DNA from: Jiella pelagia
Lineage (GTDB): Bacteria; Pseudomonadota; Alphaproteobacteria; Rhizobiales; Rhizobiaceae
NCBI RefSeq assembly: GCF_026898155.1
Contig: NZ_CP114029.1
Location: forward strand, 2,522,001-2,586,000
Length of the DNA: 64,000 nucleotides
Direction: 5' to 3'
In this document: one piece after another, positions 17,726 through 27,887 of the stretch
How positions within the stretch are numbered: position 1 is the first letter of the stretch
Layout: every line of letters starts with the position of its first letter
Notes under the pieces: generated by a model
Told to the model about the DNA's origin: nothing
What the model saw: only the letters and a program-made list of their open reading frames with translations
Databases searched by the model: none
Made by a program: the position numbers and the translations under genes

Positions 17726-19054
17726 TCACACCAGCCCGTCATAAATGGTCTTCATCCGCTCGGTGAAGCGCTCGGGGGAAAACAAGGCTGCCTGCTTCGG
17801 CCCGCGGCGCGCCAGTTCGTCCCTGAGGTCGCCATCGTGATCGATGGCGCGGATCGCCCGGGTGATTGCCACCGGTTCATAGGGGTCGACGAGCAGGCCG
17901 GCCTCGCCGACGACTTCCGGCAGCGAGCTGGTGTTCGCCGAAATGACCGGGGTGCCGAGCAGCATCGCTTCGAGCGCTGGCAGCCCGAACCCTTCGTAGA
18001 GCGAAGGAAACAGCAGGCCCCGGGCGTTTTCGATGAGACTCAGGACCTGGGTGAAGGGCAGATAGGAGAGATGGATGATCCGCTCGTTGAGCGGCGAGGG
18101 CGTGCCGTCAGGCAGGACCGGCGGACGGTCCGCGACCCGCCTGAGCTTTTCGACGATGGCCTCGAACCCCCAGCCGAACTTGCCGACGATGACCAGCGGG
18201 TGGTCCGAGCCGGCGGCGAGATAGGCGTCGATCAGCCTTTCGAGATTCTTCTTCGGCTCCAGGGCACCGACGAAGATGAAGTATTTCTGCGGCGTCAGGC
18301 CGAATGCGTTGACCTCGCGCACCTTCTCCTCGTTCGAGCGCTGCAGATATTCGGCCGGCAGCGATACGGCCTGATAGGTATTGATGACACGGTCTTCGTC
18401 GATGCGGAAGTGCTCCAGGAAGTCGCGCCGCGAGTTCTCCGAGACGGTGAGGATCTTGTCGGCGGATTCGGCCAGTGTGCTCAGAGTCTTGTGGAATGCC
18501 CGCTTGTTGTCGAGCGTCATGTGCGGCAGCCGCAGCGGCACGAGATCGTGCACGGTGTAGACGTTCGGGCAGTCCTTGATCTCGATTGCCGCCGGATGGG
18601 TGGCGTGGAACAGCCTCGGCTGGCGCAGCGGCTTGACCGTCAGCCTGCGGCCGTAGCGCAAGAGATGCTGATCGGCCCGCAGAAACAGCATCTCGATCGC
18701 CATGCGCTTGCCGAAGCCGCGCAGGCCGGGAAAGACGCTGTGATCGGCGATCAGATCGGTCTCGGCGACCTCCGCCGCTTCCAGCGTCGCCGGCGGCACG
18801 GTGAGATAGCGAAAGGCCCGCCGATAGCGCTGCATGCGGCCCATCCGCCCGCCGTTGCGCCGCGACATGTCGTAGATCTGCATCTCGTTCCAGCCGGCAT
18901 CATGCCTGCTCAAGCGGAACTCGGTGTCGAACAGGAGATCGAGATCGTAGCCGAGGCCTCGCAGCGCCTCGGTCAGATTGCGGGCATAGGAGGCGATGCC
19001 GGTGCCTTGCGTCAAAGCGAGGTTGCGGCCCTCGATCAAAACCGGTGCTGACAT
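17726..19054 (-). CDS. glycosyltransferase family 4 (GT-B fold)
   Basis: 442 residues. The C-terminal Glycos_transf_1 domain is clear: [20 protein letters not shown] near residue 255 and the E-x7-E motif in [25 protein letters not shown] near residue 340. The N-terminal acceptor domain includes [15 protein letters not shown]. It probably adds a sugar to the capsular polysaccharide whose exporters flank it. Donor and linkage cannot be read. Next gene upstream on the strand is another GT4 enzyme. Confidence 0.9.
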   Translation of the reverse strand: MSAPVLIEGRNLALTQGTGIASYARNLTEALRGLGYDLDLLFDTEFRLSRHDAGWNEMQIYDMSRRNGGRMGRMQRYRRAFRYLTVPPATLEAAEVAETDLIADHSVFPGLRGFGKRMAIEMLFLRADQHLLRYGRRLTVKPLRQPRLFHATHPAAIEIKDCPNVYTVHDLVPLRLPHMTLDNKRAFHKTLSTLAESADKILTVSENSRRDFLEHFRIDEDRVINTYQAVSLPAEYLQRSNEEKVREVNAFGLTPQKYFIFVGALEPKKNLERLIDAYLAAGSDHPLVIVGKFGWGFEAIVEKLRRVADRPPVLPDGTPSPLNERIIHLSYLPFTQVLSLIENARGLLFPSLYEGFGLPALEAMLLGTPVISANTSSLPEVVGEAGLLVDPYEPVAITRAIRAIDHDGDLRDELARRGPKQAALFSPERFTERMKTIYDGLV

Positions 19055-19208
19055 GGAAGTCCTGGAAATCGGATGGCGTGAAGCGATCAGGCGAGGCCAT
19101 CCCGCTTACGGTCTTTTGGCTGCCAAGACAATTACTGCGGATACTGCAGAGCGGGATCGGGCGGCGACCCCTTGAGCCTCGGCGGGAACCGACGTCGTTG
19201 TTCGCCGG

Positions 19209-20532
19209 TCAGTTTCGACCCGCTCGAACCTCGCCGATCGCCGCCATCGCCTGTTGGACATGGCGTTCCCAGCTCATCGGTACGTAGCCGGAGGCCCGGC
19301 CCGCCCACTCGTCCCTGATCGCGCCGTCCGGCGAAGCGATCGCCGCGATGGCGTTCACCCATGCGGGACCGTCGACGGTGCCGAGCAGCATCGCCCGTTC
19401 CTCGGAGATCTCGCGGTGGACGGCGATGTCGGAGGCGATCACCGGCGTTCCCAGCGCCAGGGCCTCGGCGACGGGAAGGCTGAAACCTTCCACCAGGGAG
19501 GGCGCGAGGAGCGCGCGTGCGCCCCTGATCAGCGCCGAGAGACCGAGATCCGACAGGTCGGCGACCTCGACCAGATGCGGGCCGATCTCGCGCGAGCGTT
19601 CGAGCACGTCGACGATGTTCTCGTTCTCCCAGCCGCGCCGGCCGACGAGGACGAGCTTCGGCGTCGCCTCACCGAAGCGTTCGACCAGCCCGCGCCAGAC
19701 GTTGAAGAGAAACATCAGGTTCTTGCGCGGCTCGATCGTGCCGACGCAGACGAAATAGGGCGATTGCGGCTTCGGCGACGCTTCGATCCTGGCCGGTGCG
19801 AACCACCCGTCGACACCGAGATGGACGACCTGTGTCCTCGGAACGCGCCACCCTTGCTGCCGGATGTATCGGCTGACGGCCGCCTCGGTCGCCGCGGAAT
19901 TGACGATGATCAGATCGGCTCGATCGGAAACCGTCTTCAGGCGCCGATGATGACGTTCCGCCGATCCCGGAGAGCAGAACTCCGGATAATCGACGGGGAT
20001 GGCGTCGTGGATGAGGAAGATCGAGGACATATCCTCGGTGCCCAGCCAGGCGAAGCGGTCCGGCTTGTCGAGCTGGGTATGCGAGCCGTGGAAATAGCAG
20101 CGATCCGTGCCGGCGGTCCGGGCGAGCGTGCGGCGCAACAGCATCGGCGCCGCGGCGATCTGGCGAAAGGGGAACTGCAGCGTCTTGGCGGCCGTTTGCC
20201 GGCGATTCTGGCGTTTCAGCCGCTTCGCACCGGTCTGGCTGGGTTCCGGCGGCGTGTCGATGGCCCGCTTGAGGTCCATGTAGAACGAATCGTCGGCGGC
20301 ATTCACCCGATCGCGCAACCAGCCGGCCTCGATCTTCTTCAGGTGTTCGCGCATCGTTTCGACCGGGATGGCGCCGTTGGCGAGCGGCGTCGTGATGACC
20401 GGCACGACGGGGCCGTAGGCCTGCTTCAGGACGAGGCTCTTCGGCATAGGCGTATTCGACCCGGTCGATACCCGTCGGCGCGCCTCTGAGGAGCCGCGAC
20501 GAGATCCGCGTGAGATCGAGAAAAGCCGTCAT
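19209..20532 (-). CDS. glycosyltransferase family 4, second capsule-cluster enzyme (one-base discrepancy)
   Basis: About 440 residues. The N-terminus MTAFLDLTRISSRLLRGAPT followed by GIDRVEYAYA is typical of rhizobial GT4 proteins, and the C-terminal domain has FVCVGTIEPRKNLMFLFNVW and APSLVEGFSLPVAEALALGTPVIA. Two open frames overlap: they join when GAGGCTC at 20433-20439 is read as GAGCTC, giving EYAYAEELVLKQAYG. As printed the gene looks split. It lies between the other GT4 gene and kpsT, all on the minus strand. It probably acts on capsule or O-polysaccharide assembly. Confidence 0.87.
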
Positions 20533-20620
20533 GCGCCATACTTTCGCTCGGCGGGGCGGGCCCGGAGCCGCGAGGCGTTCCGTCAGACCGTCCCTGCCTC
20601 GGGATGAAAAGGCCAAAGCC

Positions 20621-21463
20621 TCAAAGGGTGGAGTAGAGATCGAGGGCGAACTCGACGTCGTCGAAGAGCCGGCTGCGTCCGCGTTTCAGGACGAGGGCCT
20701 TCGAGCAGTATTCGAGGACCGTCTGGCGATGATGGCTGACGAGGATCATCGCCGAATGTCCGCGTCTGCCGAACAAGGCCTCGCGGCATTTCTTCTGAAA
20801 CCGATGGTCGCCCACGCCGAGAACCTCGTCGATCAGGTAGCACTCGAAGTCCACCGCCATCGTCAGCGCGAATGCGAGCCGCATGCGCATGCCGGAAGAA
20901 TAGGTGTTAACCGGATAGCGCAGGTACTTCCCGAGTTCGGCGAAGTCGGCGACGAAGTCGATCGTCTCGTCGATCGGTCGGTTGTAGACGCGCGCGATGA
21001 AGCGGGTGTTGTCGAGGCCGCTCATGGTATTTGACATGCCGCCGCCGCCGAATGACAGCGGCCAGGACATGCTCATCCCGCGATGCACGAACCCGCTGGT
21101 CGGCTGCTCGACACCGCCGATCAGCTTGACCAGGGTGGATTTGCCGGCGCCGTTCTTCCCCAGAACCGCGATCTTCTCCCCGGGGCCGATATCGAAGCTG
21201 ATGCCGTCGAGCACCCGGACGTTGCCGGCCTCGCCGTCATACGACTTCACAAGCCTGTCGACGATCACCGCGTTCTGCGAAAAGGCACGATCCGGCACGG
21301 CAAGGTCACGGGAAGGCCGCTCCAAGTCGTCCTGTGAGCCGCGAAGCGTGCGCTCTCCTTCGAGGATTTTGGCTCGCTTCGATGTGATCGAAGTGGCGAC
21401 GATGGTGCCGACGGCTCGGCCTGCCGCTTTGGCTTTGCCCGCTGGCTTGTCGAGGAAGCTCAT
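20621..21463 (-). CDS. kpsT: capsule polysaccharide ABC transporter ATP-binding protein (KpsT type) with N-terminal extension
   Basis: 280 residues. ATPase motifs: Walker A GKNGAGKST near residue 101, signature YSSGMRMRLAFAL, Walker B CYLIDEVLGVGDHRF and the switch His in VSHH. KpsT homologues are normally 215-225 residues; the additional roughly 60 residues at the N-terminus (Lys/Ala/Arg-rich) are unusual. It forms the exporter with KpsM (23210-24064). Start and the stop of the upstream kpsE overlap by 4 bases (ATGA), so the start codon is well supported. Confidence 0.93.
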   Translation of the reverse strand: MSFLDKPAGKAKAAGRAVGTIVATSITSKRAKILEGERTLRGSQDDLERPSRDLAVPDRAFSQNAVIVDRLVKSYDGEAGNVRVLDGISFDIGPGEKIAVLGKNGAGKSTLVKLIGGVEQPTSGFVHRGMSMSWPLSFGGGGMSNTMSGLDNTRFIARVYNRPIDETIDFVADFAELGKYLRYPVNTYSSGMRMRLAFALTMAVDFECYLIDEVLGVGDHRFQKKCREALFGRRGHSAMILVSHHRQTVLEYCSKALVLKRGRSRLFDDVEFALDLYSTL

Positions 21464-23220
21464 GCGGTGTGTTCCATGGCTTCGCGAATGGCGATCCGAG
21501 CGATCCGGTAGACGGCGAAGCCGATGGCGAGGACCAGCAGAGTCCAGAACACAGGTTCCGGATAGGAGGGTCTGTCGGGCAGGTTGGGAGCGGCGATGGT
21601 CTGGAGATAAAGGCGGTTGGCAAAGGCCTCCTGGCGGGCTTCCTCGAGCGAGGCATAGGCATGGGTCAGCGCCTGGACGGCGAGATCGCGCTCGAGTGCA
21701 AGTCGTTCATAGGCCGAGATCTTTGGAGCAAGGGAATCGTCGTTCCCCGCCAGACCAACGCGAATCTGCTCGATCTGGTCGTTCAAGGCGTTTCTCTGCT
21801 CGGCAAGGCTCGCCAGGCGAGGATTCTTCGGTGCCGAAGCCCTCAGTTGGGCCAGCTCCGTATCGATGCTGGTCGCCTGCTGGGTGAGCTGCGTCATCAG
21901 TTCGAGTTCGGCGGTGGATTGCGCATTCGGGTCGAGGAGATTTTCGGTATTGCGGAAATCCGTCATGCGTTGCTGGACGTCCCGGACCCGATTCTCGTTC
22001 TCGGCGACGATGTTCCTCGCAAACGAGATCGAGTCGTTGACGGCCCGCTCGTTCAGCCGGTTGACCAAGGCCTCGGCCTCCTTGAGGAGGGCGGCGGCAA
22101 GTTCCTGAGCATCCTGCGGCGTGAAGGCGGTGACCTCCAGCGTCGAAATGCCGGTGCTGGAATCGATTGTTACCTCGACAGCGTCGCGCATGGCCTCGTA
22201 GAGGCCTTCTCTCGTGTCGTCGTAGAATAGTCCGGGATAGGCGCTCAACGGATCCGCCGACGGATGCATGAGCTTGGCCTGCAGATCGACGTCTTTGGCA
22301 AGGTGCTCGGTGGCATCGCGCGAGCCGAAGAACACGACGATCGCCGAGCTGGATTCGTCCGAGCGGCCGACGCCCGGAACCGCGGCGCCTCCCGTAAGGG
22401 GCGAGCCGCCCTTCACCAAGACGTAGCTCGCCTCGGACGTGTAGCGATCGGCGGCGACGAAGGCGAGATAGAGCCCGGTGACCAGGGCAGGCAGGACAAC
22501 CAGGGCGAGAAACAGCCACGGCGGCTTGCGGCCGCCACCGGTCTGCGTCGGCGCCTCGTCCAATCGTCGCACGGTTCCGGCGCTCTCGGAGCTCGGCCGG
22601 AAGCTCTCCACCACCGGAGATCGCTGCGCAGGCTCGGCAAGCGGGCGCGGAGGGGCATAGTCGTTCGGCTTCGTCCTGGCGACGGGCGAGGCGACTTCCG
22701 GTATCTGTTCGGCGACGCCGACGATACGCTCGTCGGTCAGTCGCGGATCGAGCCGAGGTCCCCGCCAGGTTCGTCGCTCGTCCGCTCGGCTCGCGGACGG
22801 TGCGCTCACATCTTTCAGGGCCGGCTCGCTCCGAAGCTCCTTGCCGGGCTTCTCCTGCGCTGCGGCGCTGCGGCGCTTTGTGGGGGCGAAGTCCAGGGAT
22901 TCAATCTTGTCGAAGGCGTTTCTCACGCTGACGAGCGGCGCGTTGAAAGCCTTCGCGACCCGTGCGAGAGGACCAGAGCGCCCGCTTTGCGGGGCAGTTT
23001 GCGACTTGCCTGGCCTCGAGGGCAGGCTGTTGCCTCCTGCCTCGGGCGGAACGCCCCCCGTCGGCCCGACAGCCGCGCCGCGGGCTTCCGGGCGTGATCT
23101 CGCCGGGTCTTCATCAAACTCGCGCGATCCGTCCCGCCGATCCTTGGGTTCCGGCGCAACGCGGTCGTGCGGCTTGCCTTTGCGTGTGACGAAGGAAGAC
23201 ATCGTCATCCTAACCGACAT
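21460..23220 (-). CDS. kpsE: capsule polysaccharide export protein, KpsE type with long disordered N-terminus
   Basis: 586 residues. Residues 1 to about 215 are Pro/Arg/Ser-rich and probably disordered and cytoplasmic. A membrane helix follows (PWLFLALVVLPALVTGLYLAF), then a periplasmic domain with coiled coil (VAENENRVRDVQQRMTDFRN) and a C-terminal motif NRLYLQTIAAPNLPDRP before a second helix. Ordinary KpsE proteins are about 380 residues, so the cytoplasmic extension is exceptional. It overlaps kpsM by 11 bases upstream and kpsT by 4 bases downstream, placing it in a kpsM-kpsE-kpsT operon. Confidence 0.9.
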   Translation of the reverse strand: MSVRMTMSSFVTRKGKPHDRVAPEPKDRRDGSREFDEDPARSRPEARGAAVGPTGGVPPEAGGNSLPSRPGKSQTAPQSGRSGPLARVAKAFNAPLVSVRNAFDKIESLDFAPTKRRSAAAQEKPGKELRSEPALKDVSAPSASRADERRTWRGPRLDPRLTDERIVGVAEQIPEVASPVARTKPNDYAPPRPLAEPAQRSPVVESFRPSSESAGTVRRLDEAPTQTGGGRKPPWLFLALVVLPALVTGLYLAFVAADRYTSEASYVLVKGGSPLTGGAAVPGVGRSDESSSAIVVFFGSRDATEHLAKDVDLQAKLMHPSADPLSAYPGLFYDDTREGLYEAMRDAVEVTIDSSTGISTLEVTAFTPQDAQELAAALLKEAEALVNRLNERAVNDSISFARNIVAENENRVRDVQQRMTDFRNTENLLDPNAQSTAELELMTQLTQQATSIDTELAQLRASAPKNPRLASLAEQRNALNDQIEQIRVGLAGNDDSLAPKISAYERLALERDLAVQALTHAYASLEEARQEAFANRLYLQTIAAPNLPDRPSYPEPVFWTLLVLAIGFAVYRIARIAIREAMEHTA

Positions 23221-24064
23221 GAAGTTTGCGTTCGGCGTATTTGATGACGGACAGGCCTATTCCGAGGGATATGAGGCTCGAAAGAAACAAGTACCACCCG
23301 TCATAGTAGAAGGTGAGACGCGGCCCGATGAAGCCGGCGCGAAACATTTCCTGTGCGTGGACCATTGGAAACAGCAAGACGAATTGGCGACCCTGTTCCG
23401 GCAACCAATCGACGAGGTAGAAGGCACCGGTGAGCGGCAACGTGAAATACATGACCGGTTGCAGCATTCTCTCGACCGCGTTCGATGCTTGGACGAGCCC
23501 GCCGAGACACAAGGCAGCGCCACCCCCGAACATCGTCATCATGATCCAGGCCAAGGCCATCGTCAGCGGATCATAGACCATTTCGACATAACCGAAGATG
23601 TACAGGAGCACATAACACAAGAGGAAAGACAGGAACGTCGAAATCATTTCCATCAAGATCTGCGCGATGATGGTGTCGAGGACGCGCACGTTCTGATGAA
23701 ACAGCAGGCCGGTGTTCAGCTTCAGCGCATTCGTGCCACGACTGATCAGATGACGCCACAGCGTCAGCATGGAATATCCGGTAAGAGCGAAGGTCACCAC
23801 GGAAATGCCGTGGGTCACCGTCCCCTTCATCAACGACCACAGAACGATTATGCCGCCGATCAAAAGCACAGGTTCGCCGATCAGCCAGAGAAAGCCGATG
23901 TTCTCGCGGCCATAGCGGCTCATCATGTCTCGGATCATCAGCGCCCTGATGACACGCCATTGTGCCGCCAATCGAGAGGCAAAGTCGCGAAGTCCCCGTC
24001 TGTTCCTCCGCCGATCGGCCTTGGGATTGATCCGCGCGTCGCCTTGTTCCGTTGCCAACGTCAT
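23210..24064 (-). CDS. kpsM: capsule polysaccharide ABC transporter permease (KpsM type)
   Basis: 284 residues with six predicted membrane helices of the ABC-2 family. The N-terminal cytoplasmic amphipathic segment precedes RALMIRDMMSRYGRENIGFLW, a motif shared with KpsM/Wzm proteins. It is the first gene of the minus-strand operon and faces the Wza-like gene across a 524-base intergenic region. Confidence 0.93.
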   Translation of the reverse strand: MTLATEQGDARINPKADRRRNRRGLRDFASRLAAQWRVIRALMIRDMMSRYGRENIGFLWLIGEPVLLIGGIIVLWSLMKGTVTHGISVVTFALTGYSMLTLWRHLISRGTNALKLNTGLLFHQNVRVLDTIIAQILMEMISTFLSFLLCYVLLYIFGYVEMVYDPLTMALAWIMMTMFGGGAALCLGGLVQASNAVERMLQPVMYFTLPLTGAFYLVDWLPEQGRQFVLLFPMVHAQEMFRAGFIGPRLTFYYDGWYLFLSSLISLGIGLSVIKYAERKLHVG

Positions 24065-24588
24065 CGGACTGACCCTGAGAACCAGTTTGTCATATCAGCA
24101 ACTTCTTCCGCTAACAGGGATCGGCCGCTGATGGACGCGCCCAGTCTCTGTACCCGATACCGGTTTTGAAGCGTCCTCGGCAAGCGGTCGATCGGCAAGG
24201 ACCGTTCCCATGCCGCCGCGCCTAGGCTGCTCATGTGCCGTTTTTGTGATGACGCCGCACGTCTGCGATCCGACCGGCGGTCTGCGCCCTCCGTTCACGA
24301 GACGAATGCGACTGTTGCAAGAACCCAACAGCGGCAGGCCAAACCGGCGATCTTCAGGCTTGGCGACGGCCTGCGTTTACCCTCGCCGCGCAACGCTGTG
24401 GCAGAAGTGCGCCGTGGCCGACCGGCTACCGATACTCGCCGACACTCACAAGGTCCCTTCGTTTCGGCCTTGGCAGGAGGTCGGGAGGTGTCTGGGCTCG
24501 GTCGAGCGTTCGACGCGGTTCTCTCGGCTCGGCAATGCGGCAAGCCGGTTCGGGCCTTGGTAACCAGCCGCGGGATATGATGATCTGC
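24065..24588. other. 524-base divergent control region between kpsM and the Wza/KpsD gene
   Basis: Non-coding stretch from which both capsule transcripts must start. No open frame with good codon use, no strong hairpin and no obvious operator dyad was recognised. Short inverted pieces such as CAAGCGGTCGATCGGCAAGG occur near 24180-24200. Confidence 0.5.
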
Positions 24589-25872
24589 ATGGCGAGGCAT
24601 TCAACGATGACGACGGCGCAAGAGAACACTGCGAATGCGGCGCTGTGGAGCGCGGCGGCGCAGGCGAAGAATCATCCACGCGGGGTTGGACGGCTTGTTC
24701 TCGTAGCTCTGGCGGCGGGGCTTCTGTCGGGCTGCGCGGCGCTGCCTTCGGCCGGGCCGACGGCCGGTGCCTTTGTCGGCAATGTCGACGAGAACGCGGT
24801 GCAGTGGCGCGACGGCTATCTCCTCGTGCCGGTCGACAGCAACGTGCTCGCCTATCAGCAGGAAGAGCCGCGCCCGAGCTTTCGCGGCATCGCCAGCCAG
24901 TCGCTGCCCTCCGACACCGGCATCGGTGTCGGCGACGTCGTCCAGGTGACCCTGTTCGAGGCCGGCGTCGGCGGGCTGTTCTCCTCCTTGAATTCCGGCG
25001 GCCAGGGCTCCTCCTCGGTGCGCCTGCCCGAGCAGCAGGTCGCCCGCGACGGCTCGATCACCATTCCCTATGCCGGCCGCATCCGCGTCGCCGGCTCGAC
25101 CGCCTCGGCTGTCGAGAGCCGCATCGTTGGAGCCTTGAGAGATCGCGCGATCGAGCCGCAGGCCGTGGTCGCCGTGGCGCAGGGCAATTCGACGGCGGTG
25201 ACGGTGACCGGCGACGCGGTCACCGGCGCCTCGGTGCCGATCCCGAATTCGGGGCTGCGGCTCCTCGACCTGATCGCCCGGGTCGGCGGGCCGAAGACGC
25301 CGATCTACGAGACCGCCGTGTCGCTGACCCGCGGCGGGCGGACGGTGCAGATGCCGTTCTCCGAACTCGTCAACGACCCTTCCGAGGACGTCTATGTGCG
25401 GCCCGGCGATGTCGTGCTCCTGACCCGCCAGCCGCGCACCTACGTGGCGCTGGGCGCGACCGGCAAGAGCGACCAGCTGCCGCTGCAGGGCTACGAGATG
25501 TCGCTGGCCGAGGCGCTCGCCCAGATGGGTGGGCTGAACCCCAATCTCGCCAATCCCAATGGCGTCTTCCTCCTGCGCCGGGAGCCCGGCGCCGAGATGG
25601 TCGCGCGCTACGAGGGCCAGGCCTTCACCCGCGCAGCGCCCGGCGAGGACGCAACCCATCTGCGGGGCGAGATCCCGGTGATCTACCGCTTCAACCTTCG
25701 CGAGCCCTCCGGGCTTCTCCACGCTCAGGACTTCCGCATCCACGACGGCGACATGCTCTATGTCGCGACCGCCCCTTACGTTCCGGTCAAGCAGGCCCTC
25801 GACGCGATCAGCGGCGTCGTCACGCCGGCGCTGACCGCAGCCAACACCGCCAGCATCATCTCGACGCGCTGA
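24589..25872 (+). CDS. outer-membrane polysaccharide export lipoprotein (Wza/KpsD type)
   Basis: About 427 residues from the ATG at 24589. The signal peptide ends in the lipobox LLSGC near residue 45. The Poly_export domain (GVGDVVQVTLFEAG, then VARDGSITIPYAGRIRVAG near 150) is followed by SLBB-like repeats (AVTVTGDAVTGASVPIPNSG; TYVALGATGKSDQLPL). It should form the channel through which KpsMT/KpsE-exported polysaccharide reaches the surface. It is transcribed divergently from kpsM. Confidence 0.92.
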   Translation: MARHSTMTTAQENTANAALWSAAAQAKNHPRGVGRLVLVALAAGLLSGCAALPSAGPTAGAFVGNVDENAVQWRDGYLLVPVDSNVLAYQQEEPRPSFRGIASQSLPSDTGIGVGDVVQVTLFEAGVGGLFSSLNSGGQGSSSVRLPEQQVARDGSITIPYAGRIRVAGSTASAVESRIVGALRDRAIEPQAVVAVAQGNSTAVTVTGDAVTGASVPIPNSGLRLLDLIARVGGPKTPIYETAVSLTRGGRTVQMPFSELVNDPSEDVYVRPGDVVLLTRQPRTYVALGATGKSDQLPLQGYEMSLAEALAQMGGLNPNLANPNGVFLLRREPGAEMVARYEGQAFTRAAPGEDATHLRGEIPVIYRFNLREPSGLLHAQDFRIHDGDMLYVATAPYVPVKQALDAISGVVTPALTAANTASIISTR

Positions 25873-25915
25873 TCGACGAGCGGGTGGTTCGAAACTCGGG
25901 GTGAAAAGACGGTAA

Positions 25916-25937
25916 AGGCTGCGCAGATGCGCAGCCT
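25916..25937. terminator. hairpin after the Wza/KpsD gene
   Basis: AGGCTGCGCA-GA-TGCGCAGCCT, a perfect 10-bp stem, 44 bases after the stop codon and between two convergent genes. No T-run follows on either strand. Confidence 0.5.
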
Positions 25938-25968
25938 CCAGGGAAACGGCTTTCAGGGCGTCCTGGTA

Positions 25969-26430
25969 TCAGCCTCTGGCCGGGACGATCGTCACGAGAG
26001 CATCTGAGGGATAGACGGATTCGAACAGGACGCCGTCCCCTGGCATGAAGCGCATCACCGTTTCGCCATGGGTATCGGCCATCTCCAGCGTGCCATCATT
26101 GTCGGCGCGCCACTGGGAGACGCGTGAGAGCTTCGAGGAGTTGCAATCCGGCAGCAGTGGGGCAGGCTCGAAGGTGTCGGATTTCGGCTGGCTTCCCAAG
26201 ATCTTGCAGCTTTCGCCGGATCTGAGGTCGATGAGCCGCATCGCCGCCGGCTTTGGGCCGCTCGTCTGGACTGAGCCGACCATCGTCGGATCGACGGTGA
26301 CGAGACCCTGTCCGAGGAGCGGGGCACCGAGGCTGGCGCCTGGTTCTGGAGCGGCCTGAAGCTTGACGACGAGGACGAGAGCCGCAACGCCGGTGCCGAG
26401 AACGGTGGCCGTGAAATTCATGGGGCTCAT
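25969..26430 (-). CDS. secreted protein with AprI/Inh-like domain
   Basis: 153 residues. N-terminal hydrophobic segment (VLGTGVAALVLVVKLQAAP), suggesting export. The remainder resembles the Inh metalloprotease-inhibitor fold: ESCKILGSQ, a disulfide partner in LLPDCNSSKL, the W of VSQWRADNDGTLEMAD and a final MRFMPGDGVLFES. Inh proteins inhibit secreted serralysins; no protease gene is near, and many such domains are now uncharacterised. A second start at 26421 is equally possible. Confidence 0.6.
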   Translation of the reverse strand: MSPMNFTATVLGTGVAALVLVVKLQAAPEPGASLGAPLLGQGLVTVDPTMVGSVQTSGPKPAAMRLIDLRSGESCKILGSQPKSDTFEPAPLLPDCNSSKLSRVSQWRADNDGTLEMADTHGETVMRFMPGDGVLFESVYPSDALVTIVPARG

Positions 26431-26627
26431 TTCCGTTAAAATTGCCTGAACCCGATTATCGACTTGAAAAGCTTAACCGAACGTTGACACTGGGTCGCGA
26501 TCGTCACGTTTCGTTATGAACTCGGCGTGATCCTGCCATGCGATCCCGCAATGAGCGCCGAGCCGACGCGCCGAGGCACCGGCCCGTGACAGGCCGATGA
26601 ACTCGGACAGAAGCGGCTCTTCGGGCC

Positions 26628-27648
26628 TTAGTCCCCGCTGCCGGCGCCGCATGACCGGCGGATCTTCAACTCCGGCTTGATCAGCGTCGTGTGTTCCATG
26701 GCTGGGGCACCGCCGAGCCTTTCCAGCAGCGCGCTGGCGGCGCTTTCGCCGACCTCGCTCTGGCCGTTGGAGACGGTGGTCAGCGGCGGCGTCGCAATCT
26801 GGGCTTCCTCGATGTCGTCGTATCCGACGACGGCGACGTCGATCCCGGGCCTGATGCCGCCGCGGGCGAGACCGTACATCAGGCCGAGGGCGACGAGATC
26901 GGAGAAGCAGACAATCGCTGTGGGGGGGGCGGCGAGTGCCAGGAAGGCGGCGGCGGAAGCAAAGCCGGAATGGCGGTCGCGCGGGCCCTCGATCCGCCAC
27001 TCTGGCCGGAATTCGATGCCGCCGCGCGCAAGGCCTGCGAGATAGCCCGCCTCCCGCTCCCGCCCGGTGGATGTGGCCCTGGTGCCGCCGATCATCGCGA
27101 TCGACCGGTGGCCGAGCGAGACGAGATGGTCGACGGCAAGGCCCATCCCATAGGCGTCGTCGCCGCGGAAGCCGTGGACGCCGGCGCCTTCGATCGTGCG
27201 GGCGATGAGGATCGTCGGCAGACCATTCTCCTCGGCGAGCCCGATGTCGGCGGCGGGTGTGCCAAGGGCCGGCGACAGGATCAAACCGTCGGCGCCGAGC
27301 TGCAGCAGCGTGTCGACGAAGGCGCGCTGCTTCGACAGGTCGTCATGGTGGTTGCACAGGATGAAGGTCTGGCGGTTGCGATCGAGTTCGCTCTCGATCG
27401 ACCGGAGGATTTCGCCATAGAACGGATTCATCACGTCGTGGACGCAGACGCCGACGATGCCCGACCGCGAGGTGCGAAGCGAGGCGGCGCGCCGATTGTA
27501 GATATAGCCGAGGCTCGCGTGCGGCCTCCTTGATCCGCTCGCGGGTGACGTCCGCGACCAGCGGACTGTCCCGCAGCGCCAGCGACACGGTCGCGGTCGA
27601 AAGCCCGAGGGCCTCCGCGATGGTCGACAATTTCACCTTTTGCGCCAC
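26628..27648 (-). CDS. LacI-family transcriptional regulator (one-base discrepancy)
   Basis: About 339 residues. The N-terminal helix-turn-helix is KLSTIAEALGLSTATVSLALRDSPLV and the linker helix continues RERIKEAARE-L-GYIYNRRAASLR once the extra base at 27510-27516 (GAGGCTC for GAGCTC) is removed. The periplasmic-binding-like domain (GADGLILSPALGT, GHRSIAMIGGTR, DVAVVGYDDIEEA) follows. The target and inducer are unknown; no sugar transport genes adjoin. As printed, the DNA-binding part is cut from the sensor part. Confidence 0.9.
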
Positions 27649-27764
27649 GAACGCCCGATGCTTCCCACGAGGACCGATCGCCGATCTATGGCAAAAGCAG
27701 CCGGATGCGGGAAGCCCTGCCGGGCGATGATCCCCGCGGACTGGTCTGTCGGCGCCCGAAAACG

Positions 27765-27796
27765 AGAAACCGCCCCGGGGAGGACGGGGCGGTTTC
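27765..27796. terminator. strong hairpin between the small secreted protein and the LacI gene
   Basis: GAAACCGCCCC pairs with GGGGCGGTTTC around a 10-base loop. It lies about 90 bases after the stop of the minus-strand small gene (27888-28106), in the 239-base gap before lacI; the rest of that gap is featureless. The run of T on the minus side is short. Confidence 0.65.
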
Positions 27797-27887
27797 CGAA
27801 GACTGTCCGGCGTGTGGGGCAGGGACCGGGGAGGGGGGAGCCGGTGACCCGGGACCGCCGGACAGCGGGGGATGGATCAGGGACGGC

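Noticed and set aside
19176..19182. GAGCCTC between the two glycosyltransferase genes
   Set aside because: Non-coding, so there is no frame to judge it by; not counted among the sixteen.
23265..23271. GAGGCTC inside kpsM, like the frameshift sites
   Set aside because: The frame is intact and reads FLSSLISLGIG; this is a natural GAGGCTC, so the motif alone does not mean an error.
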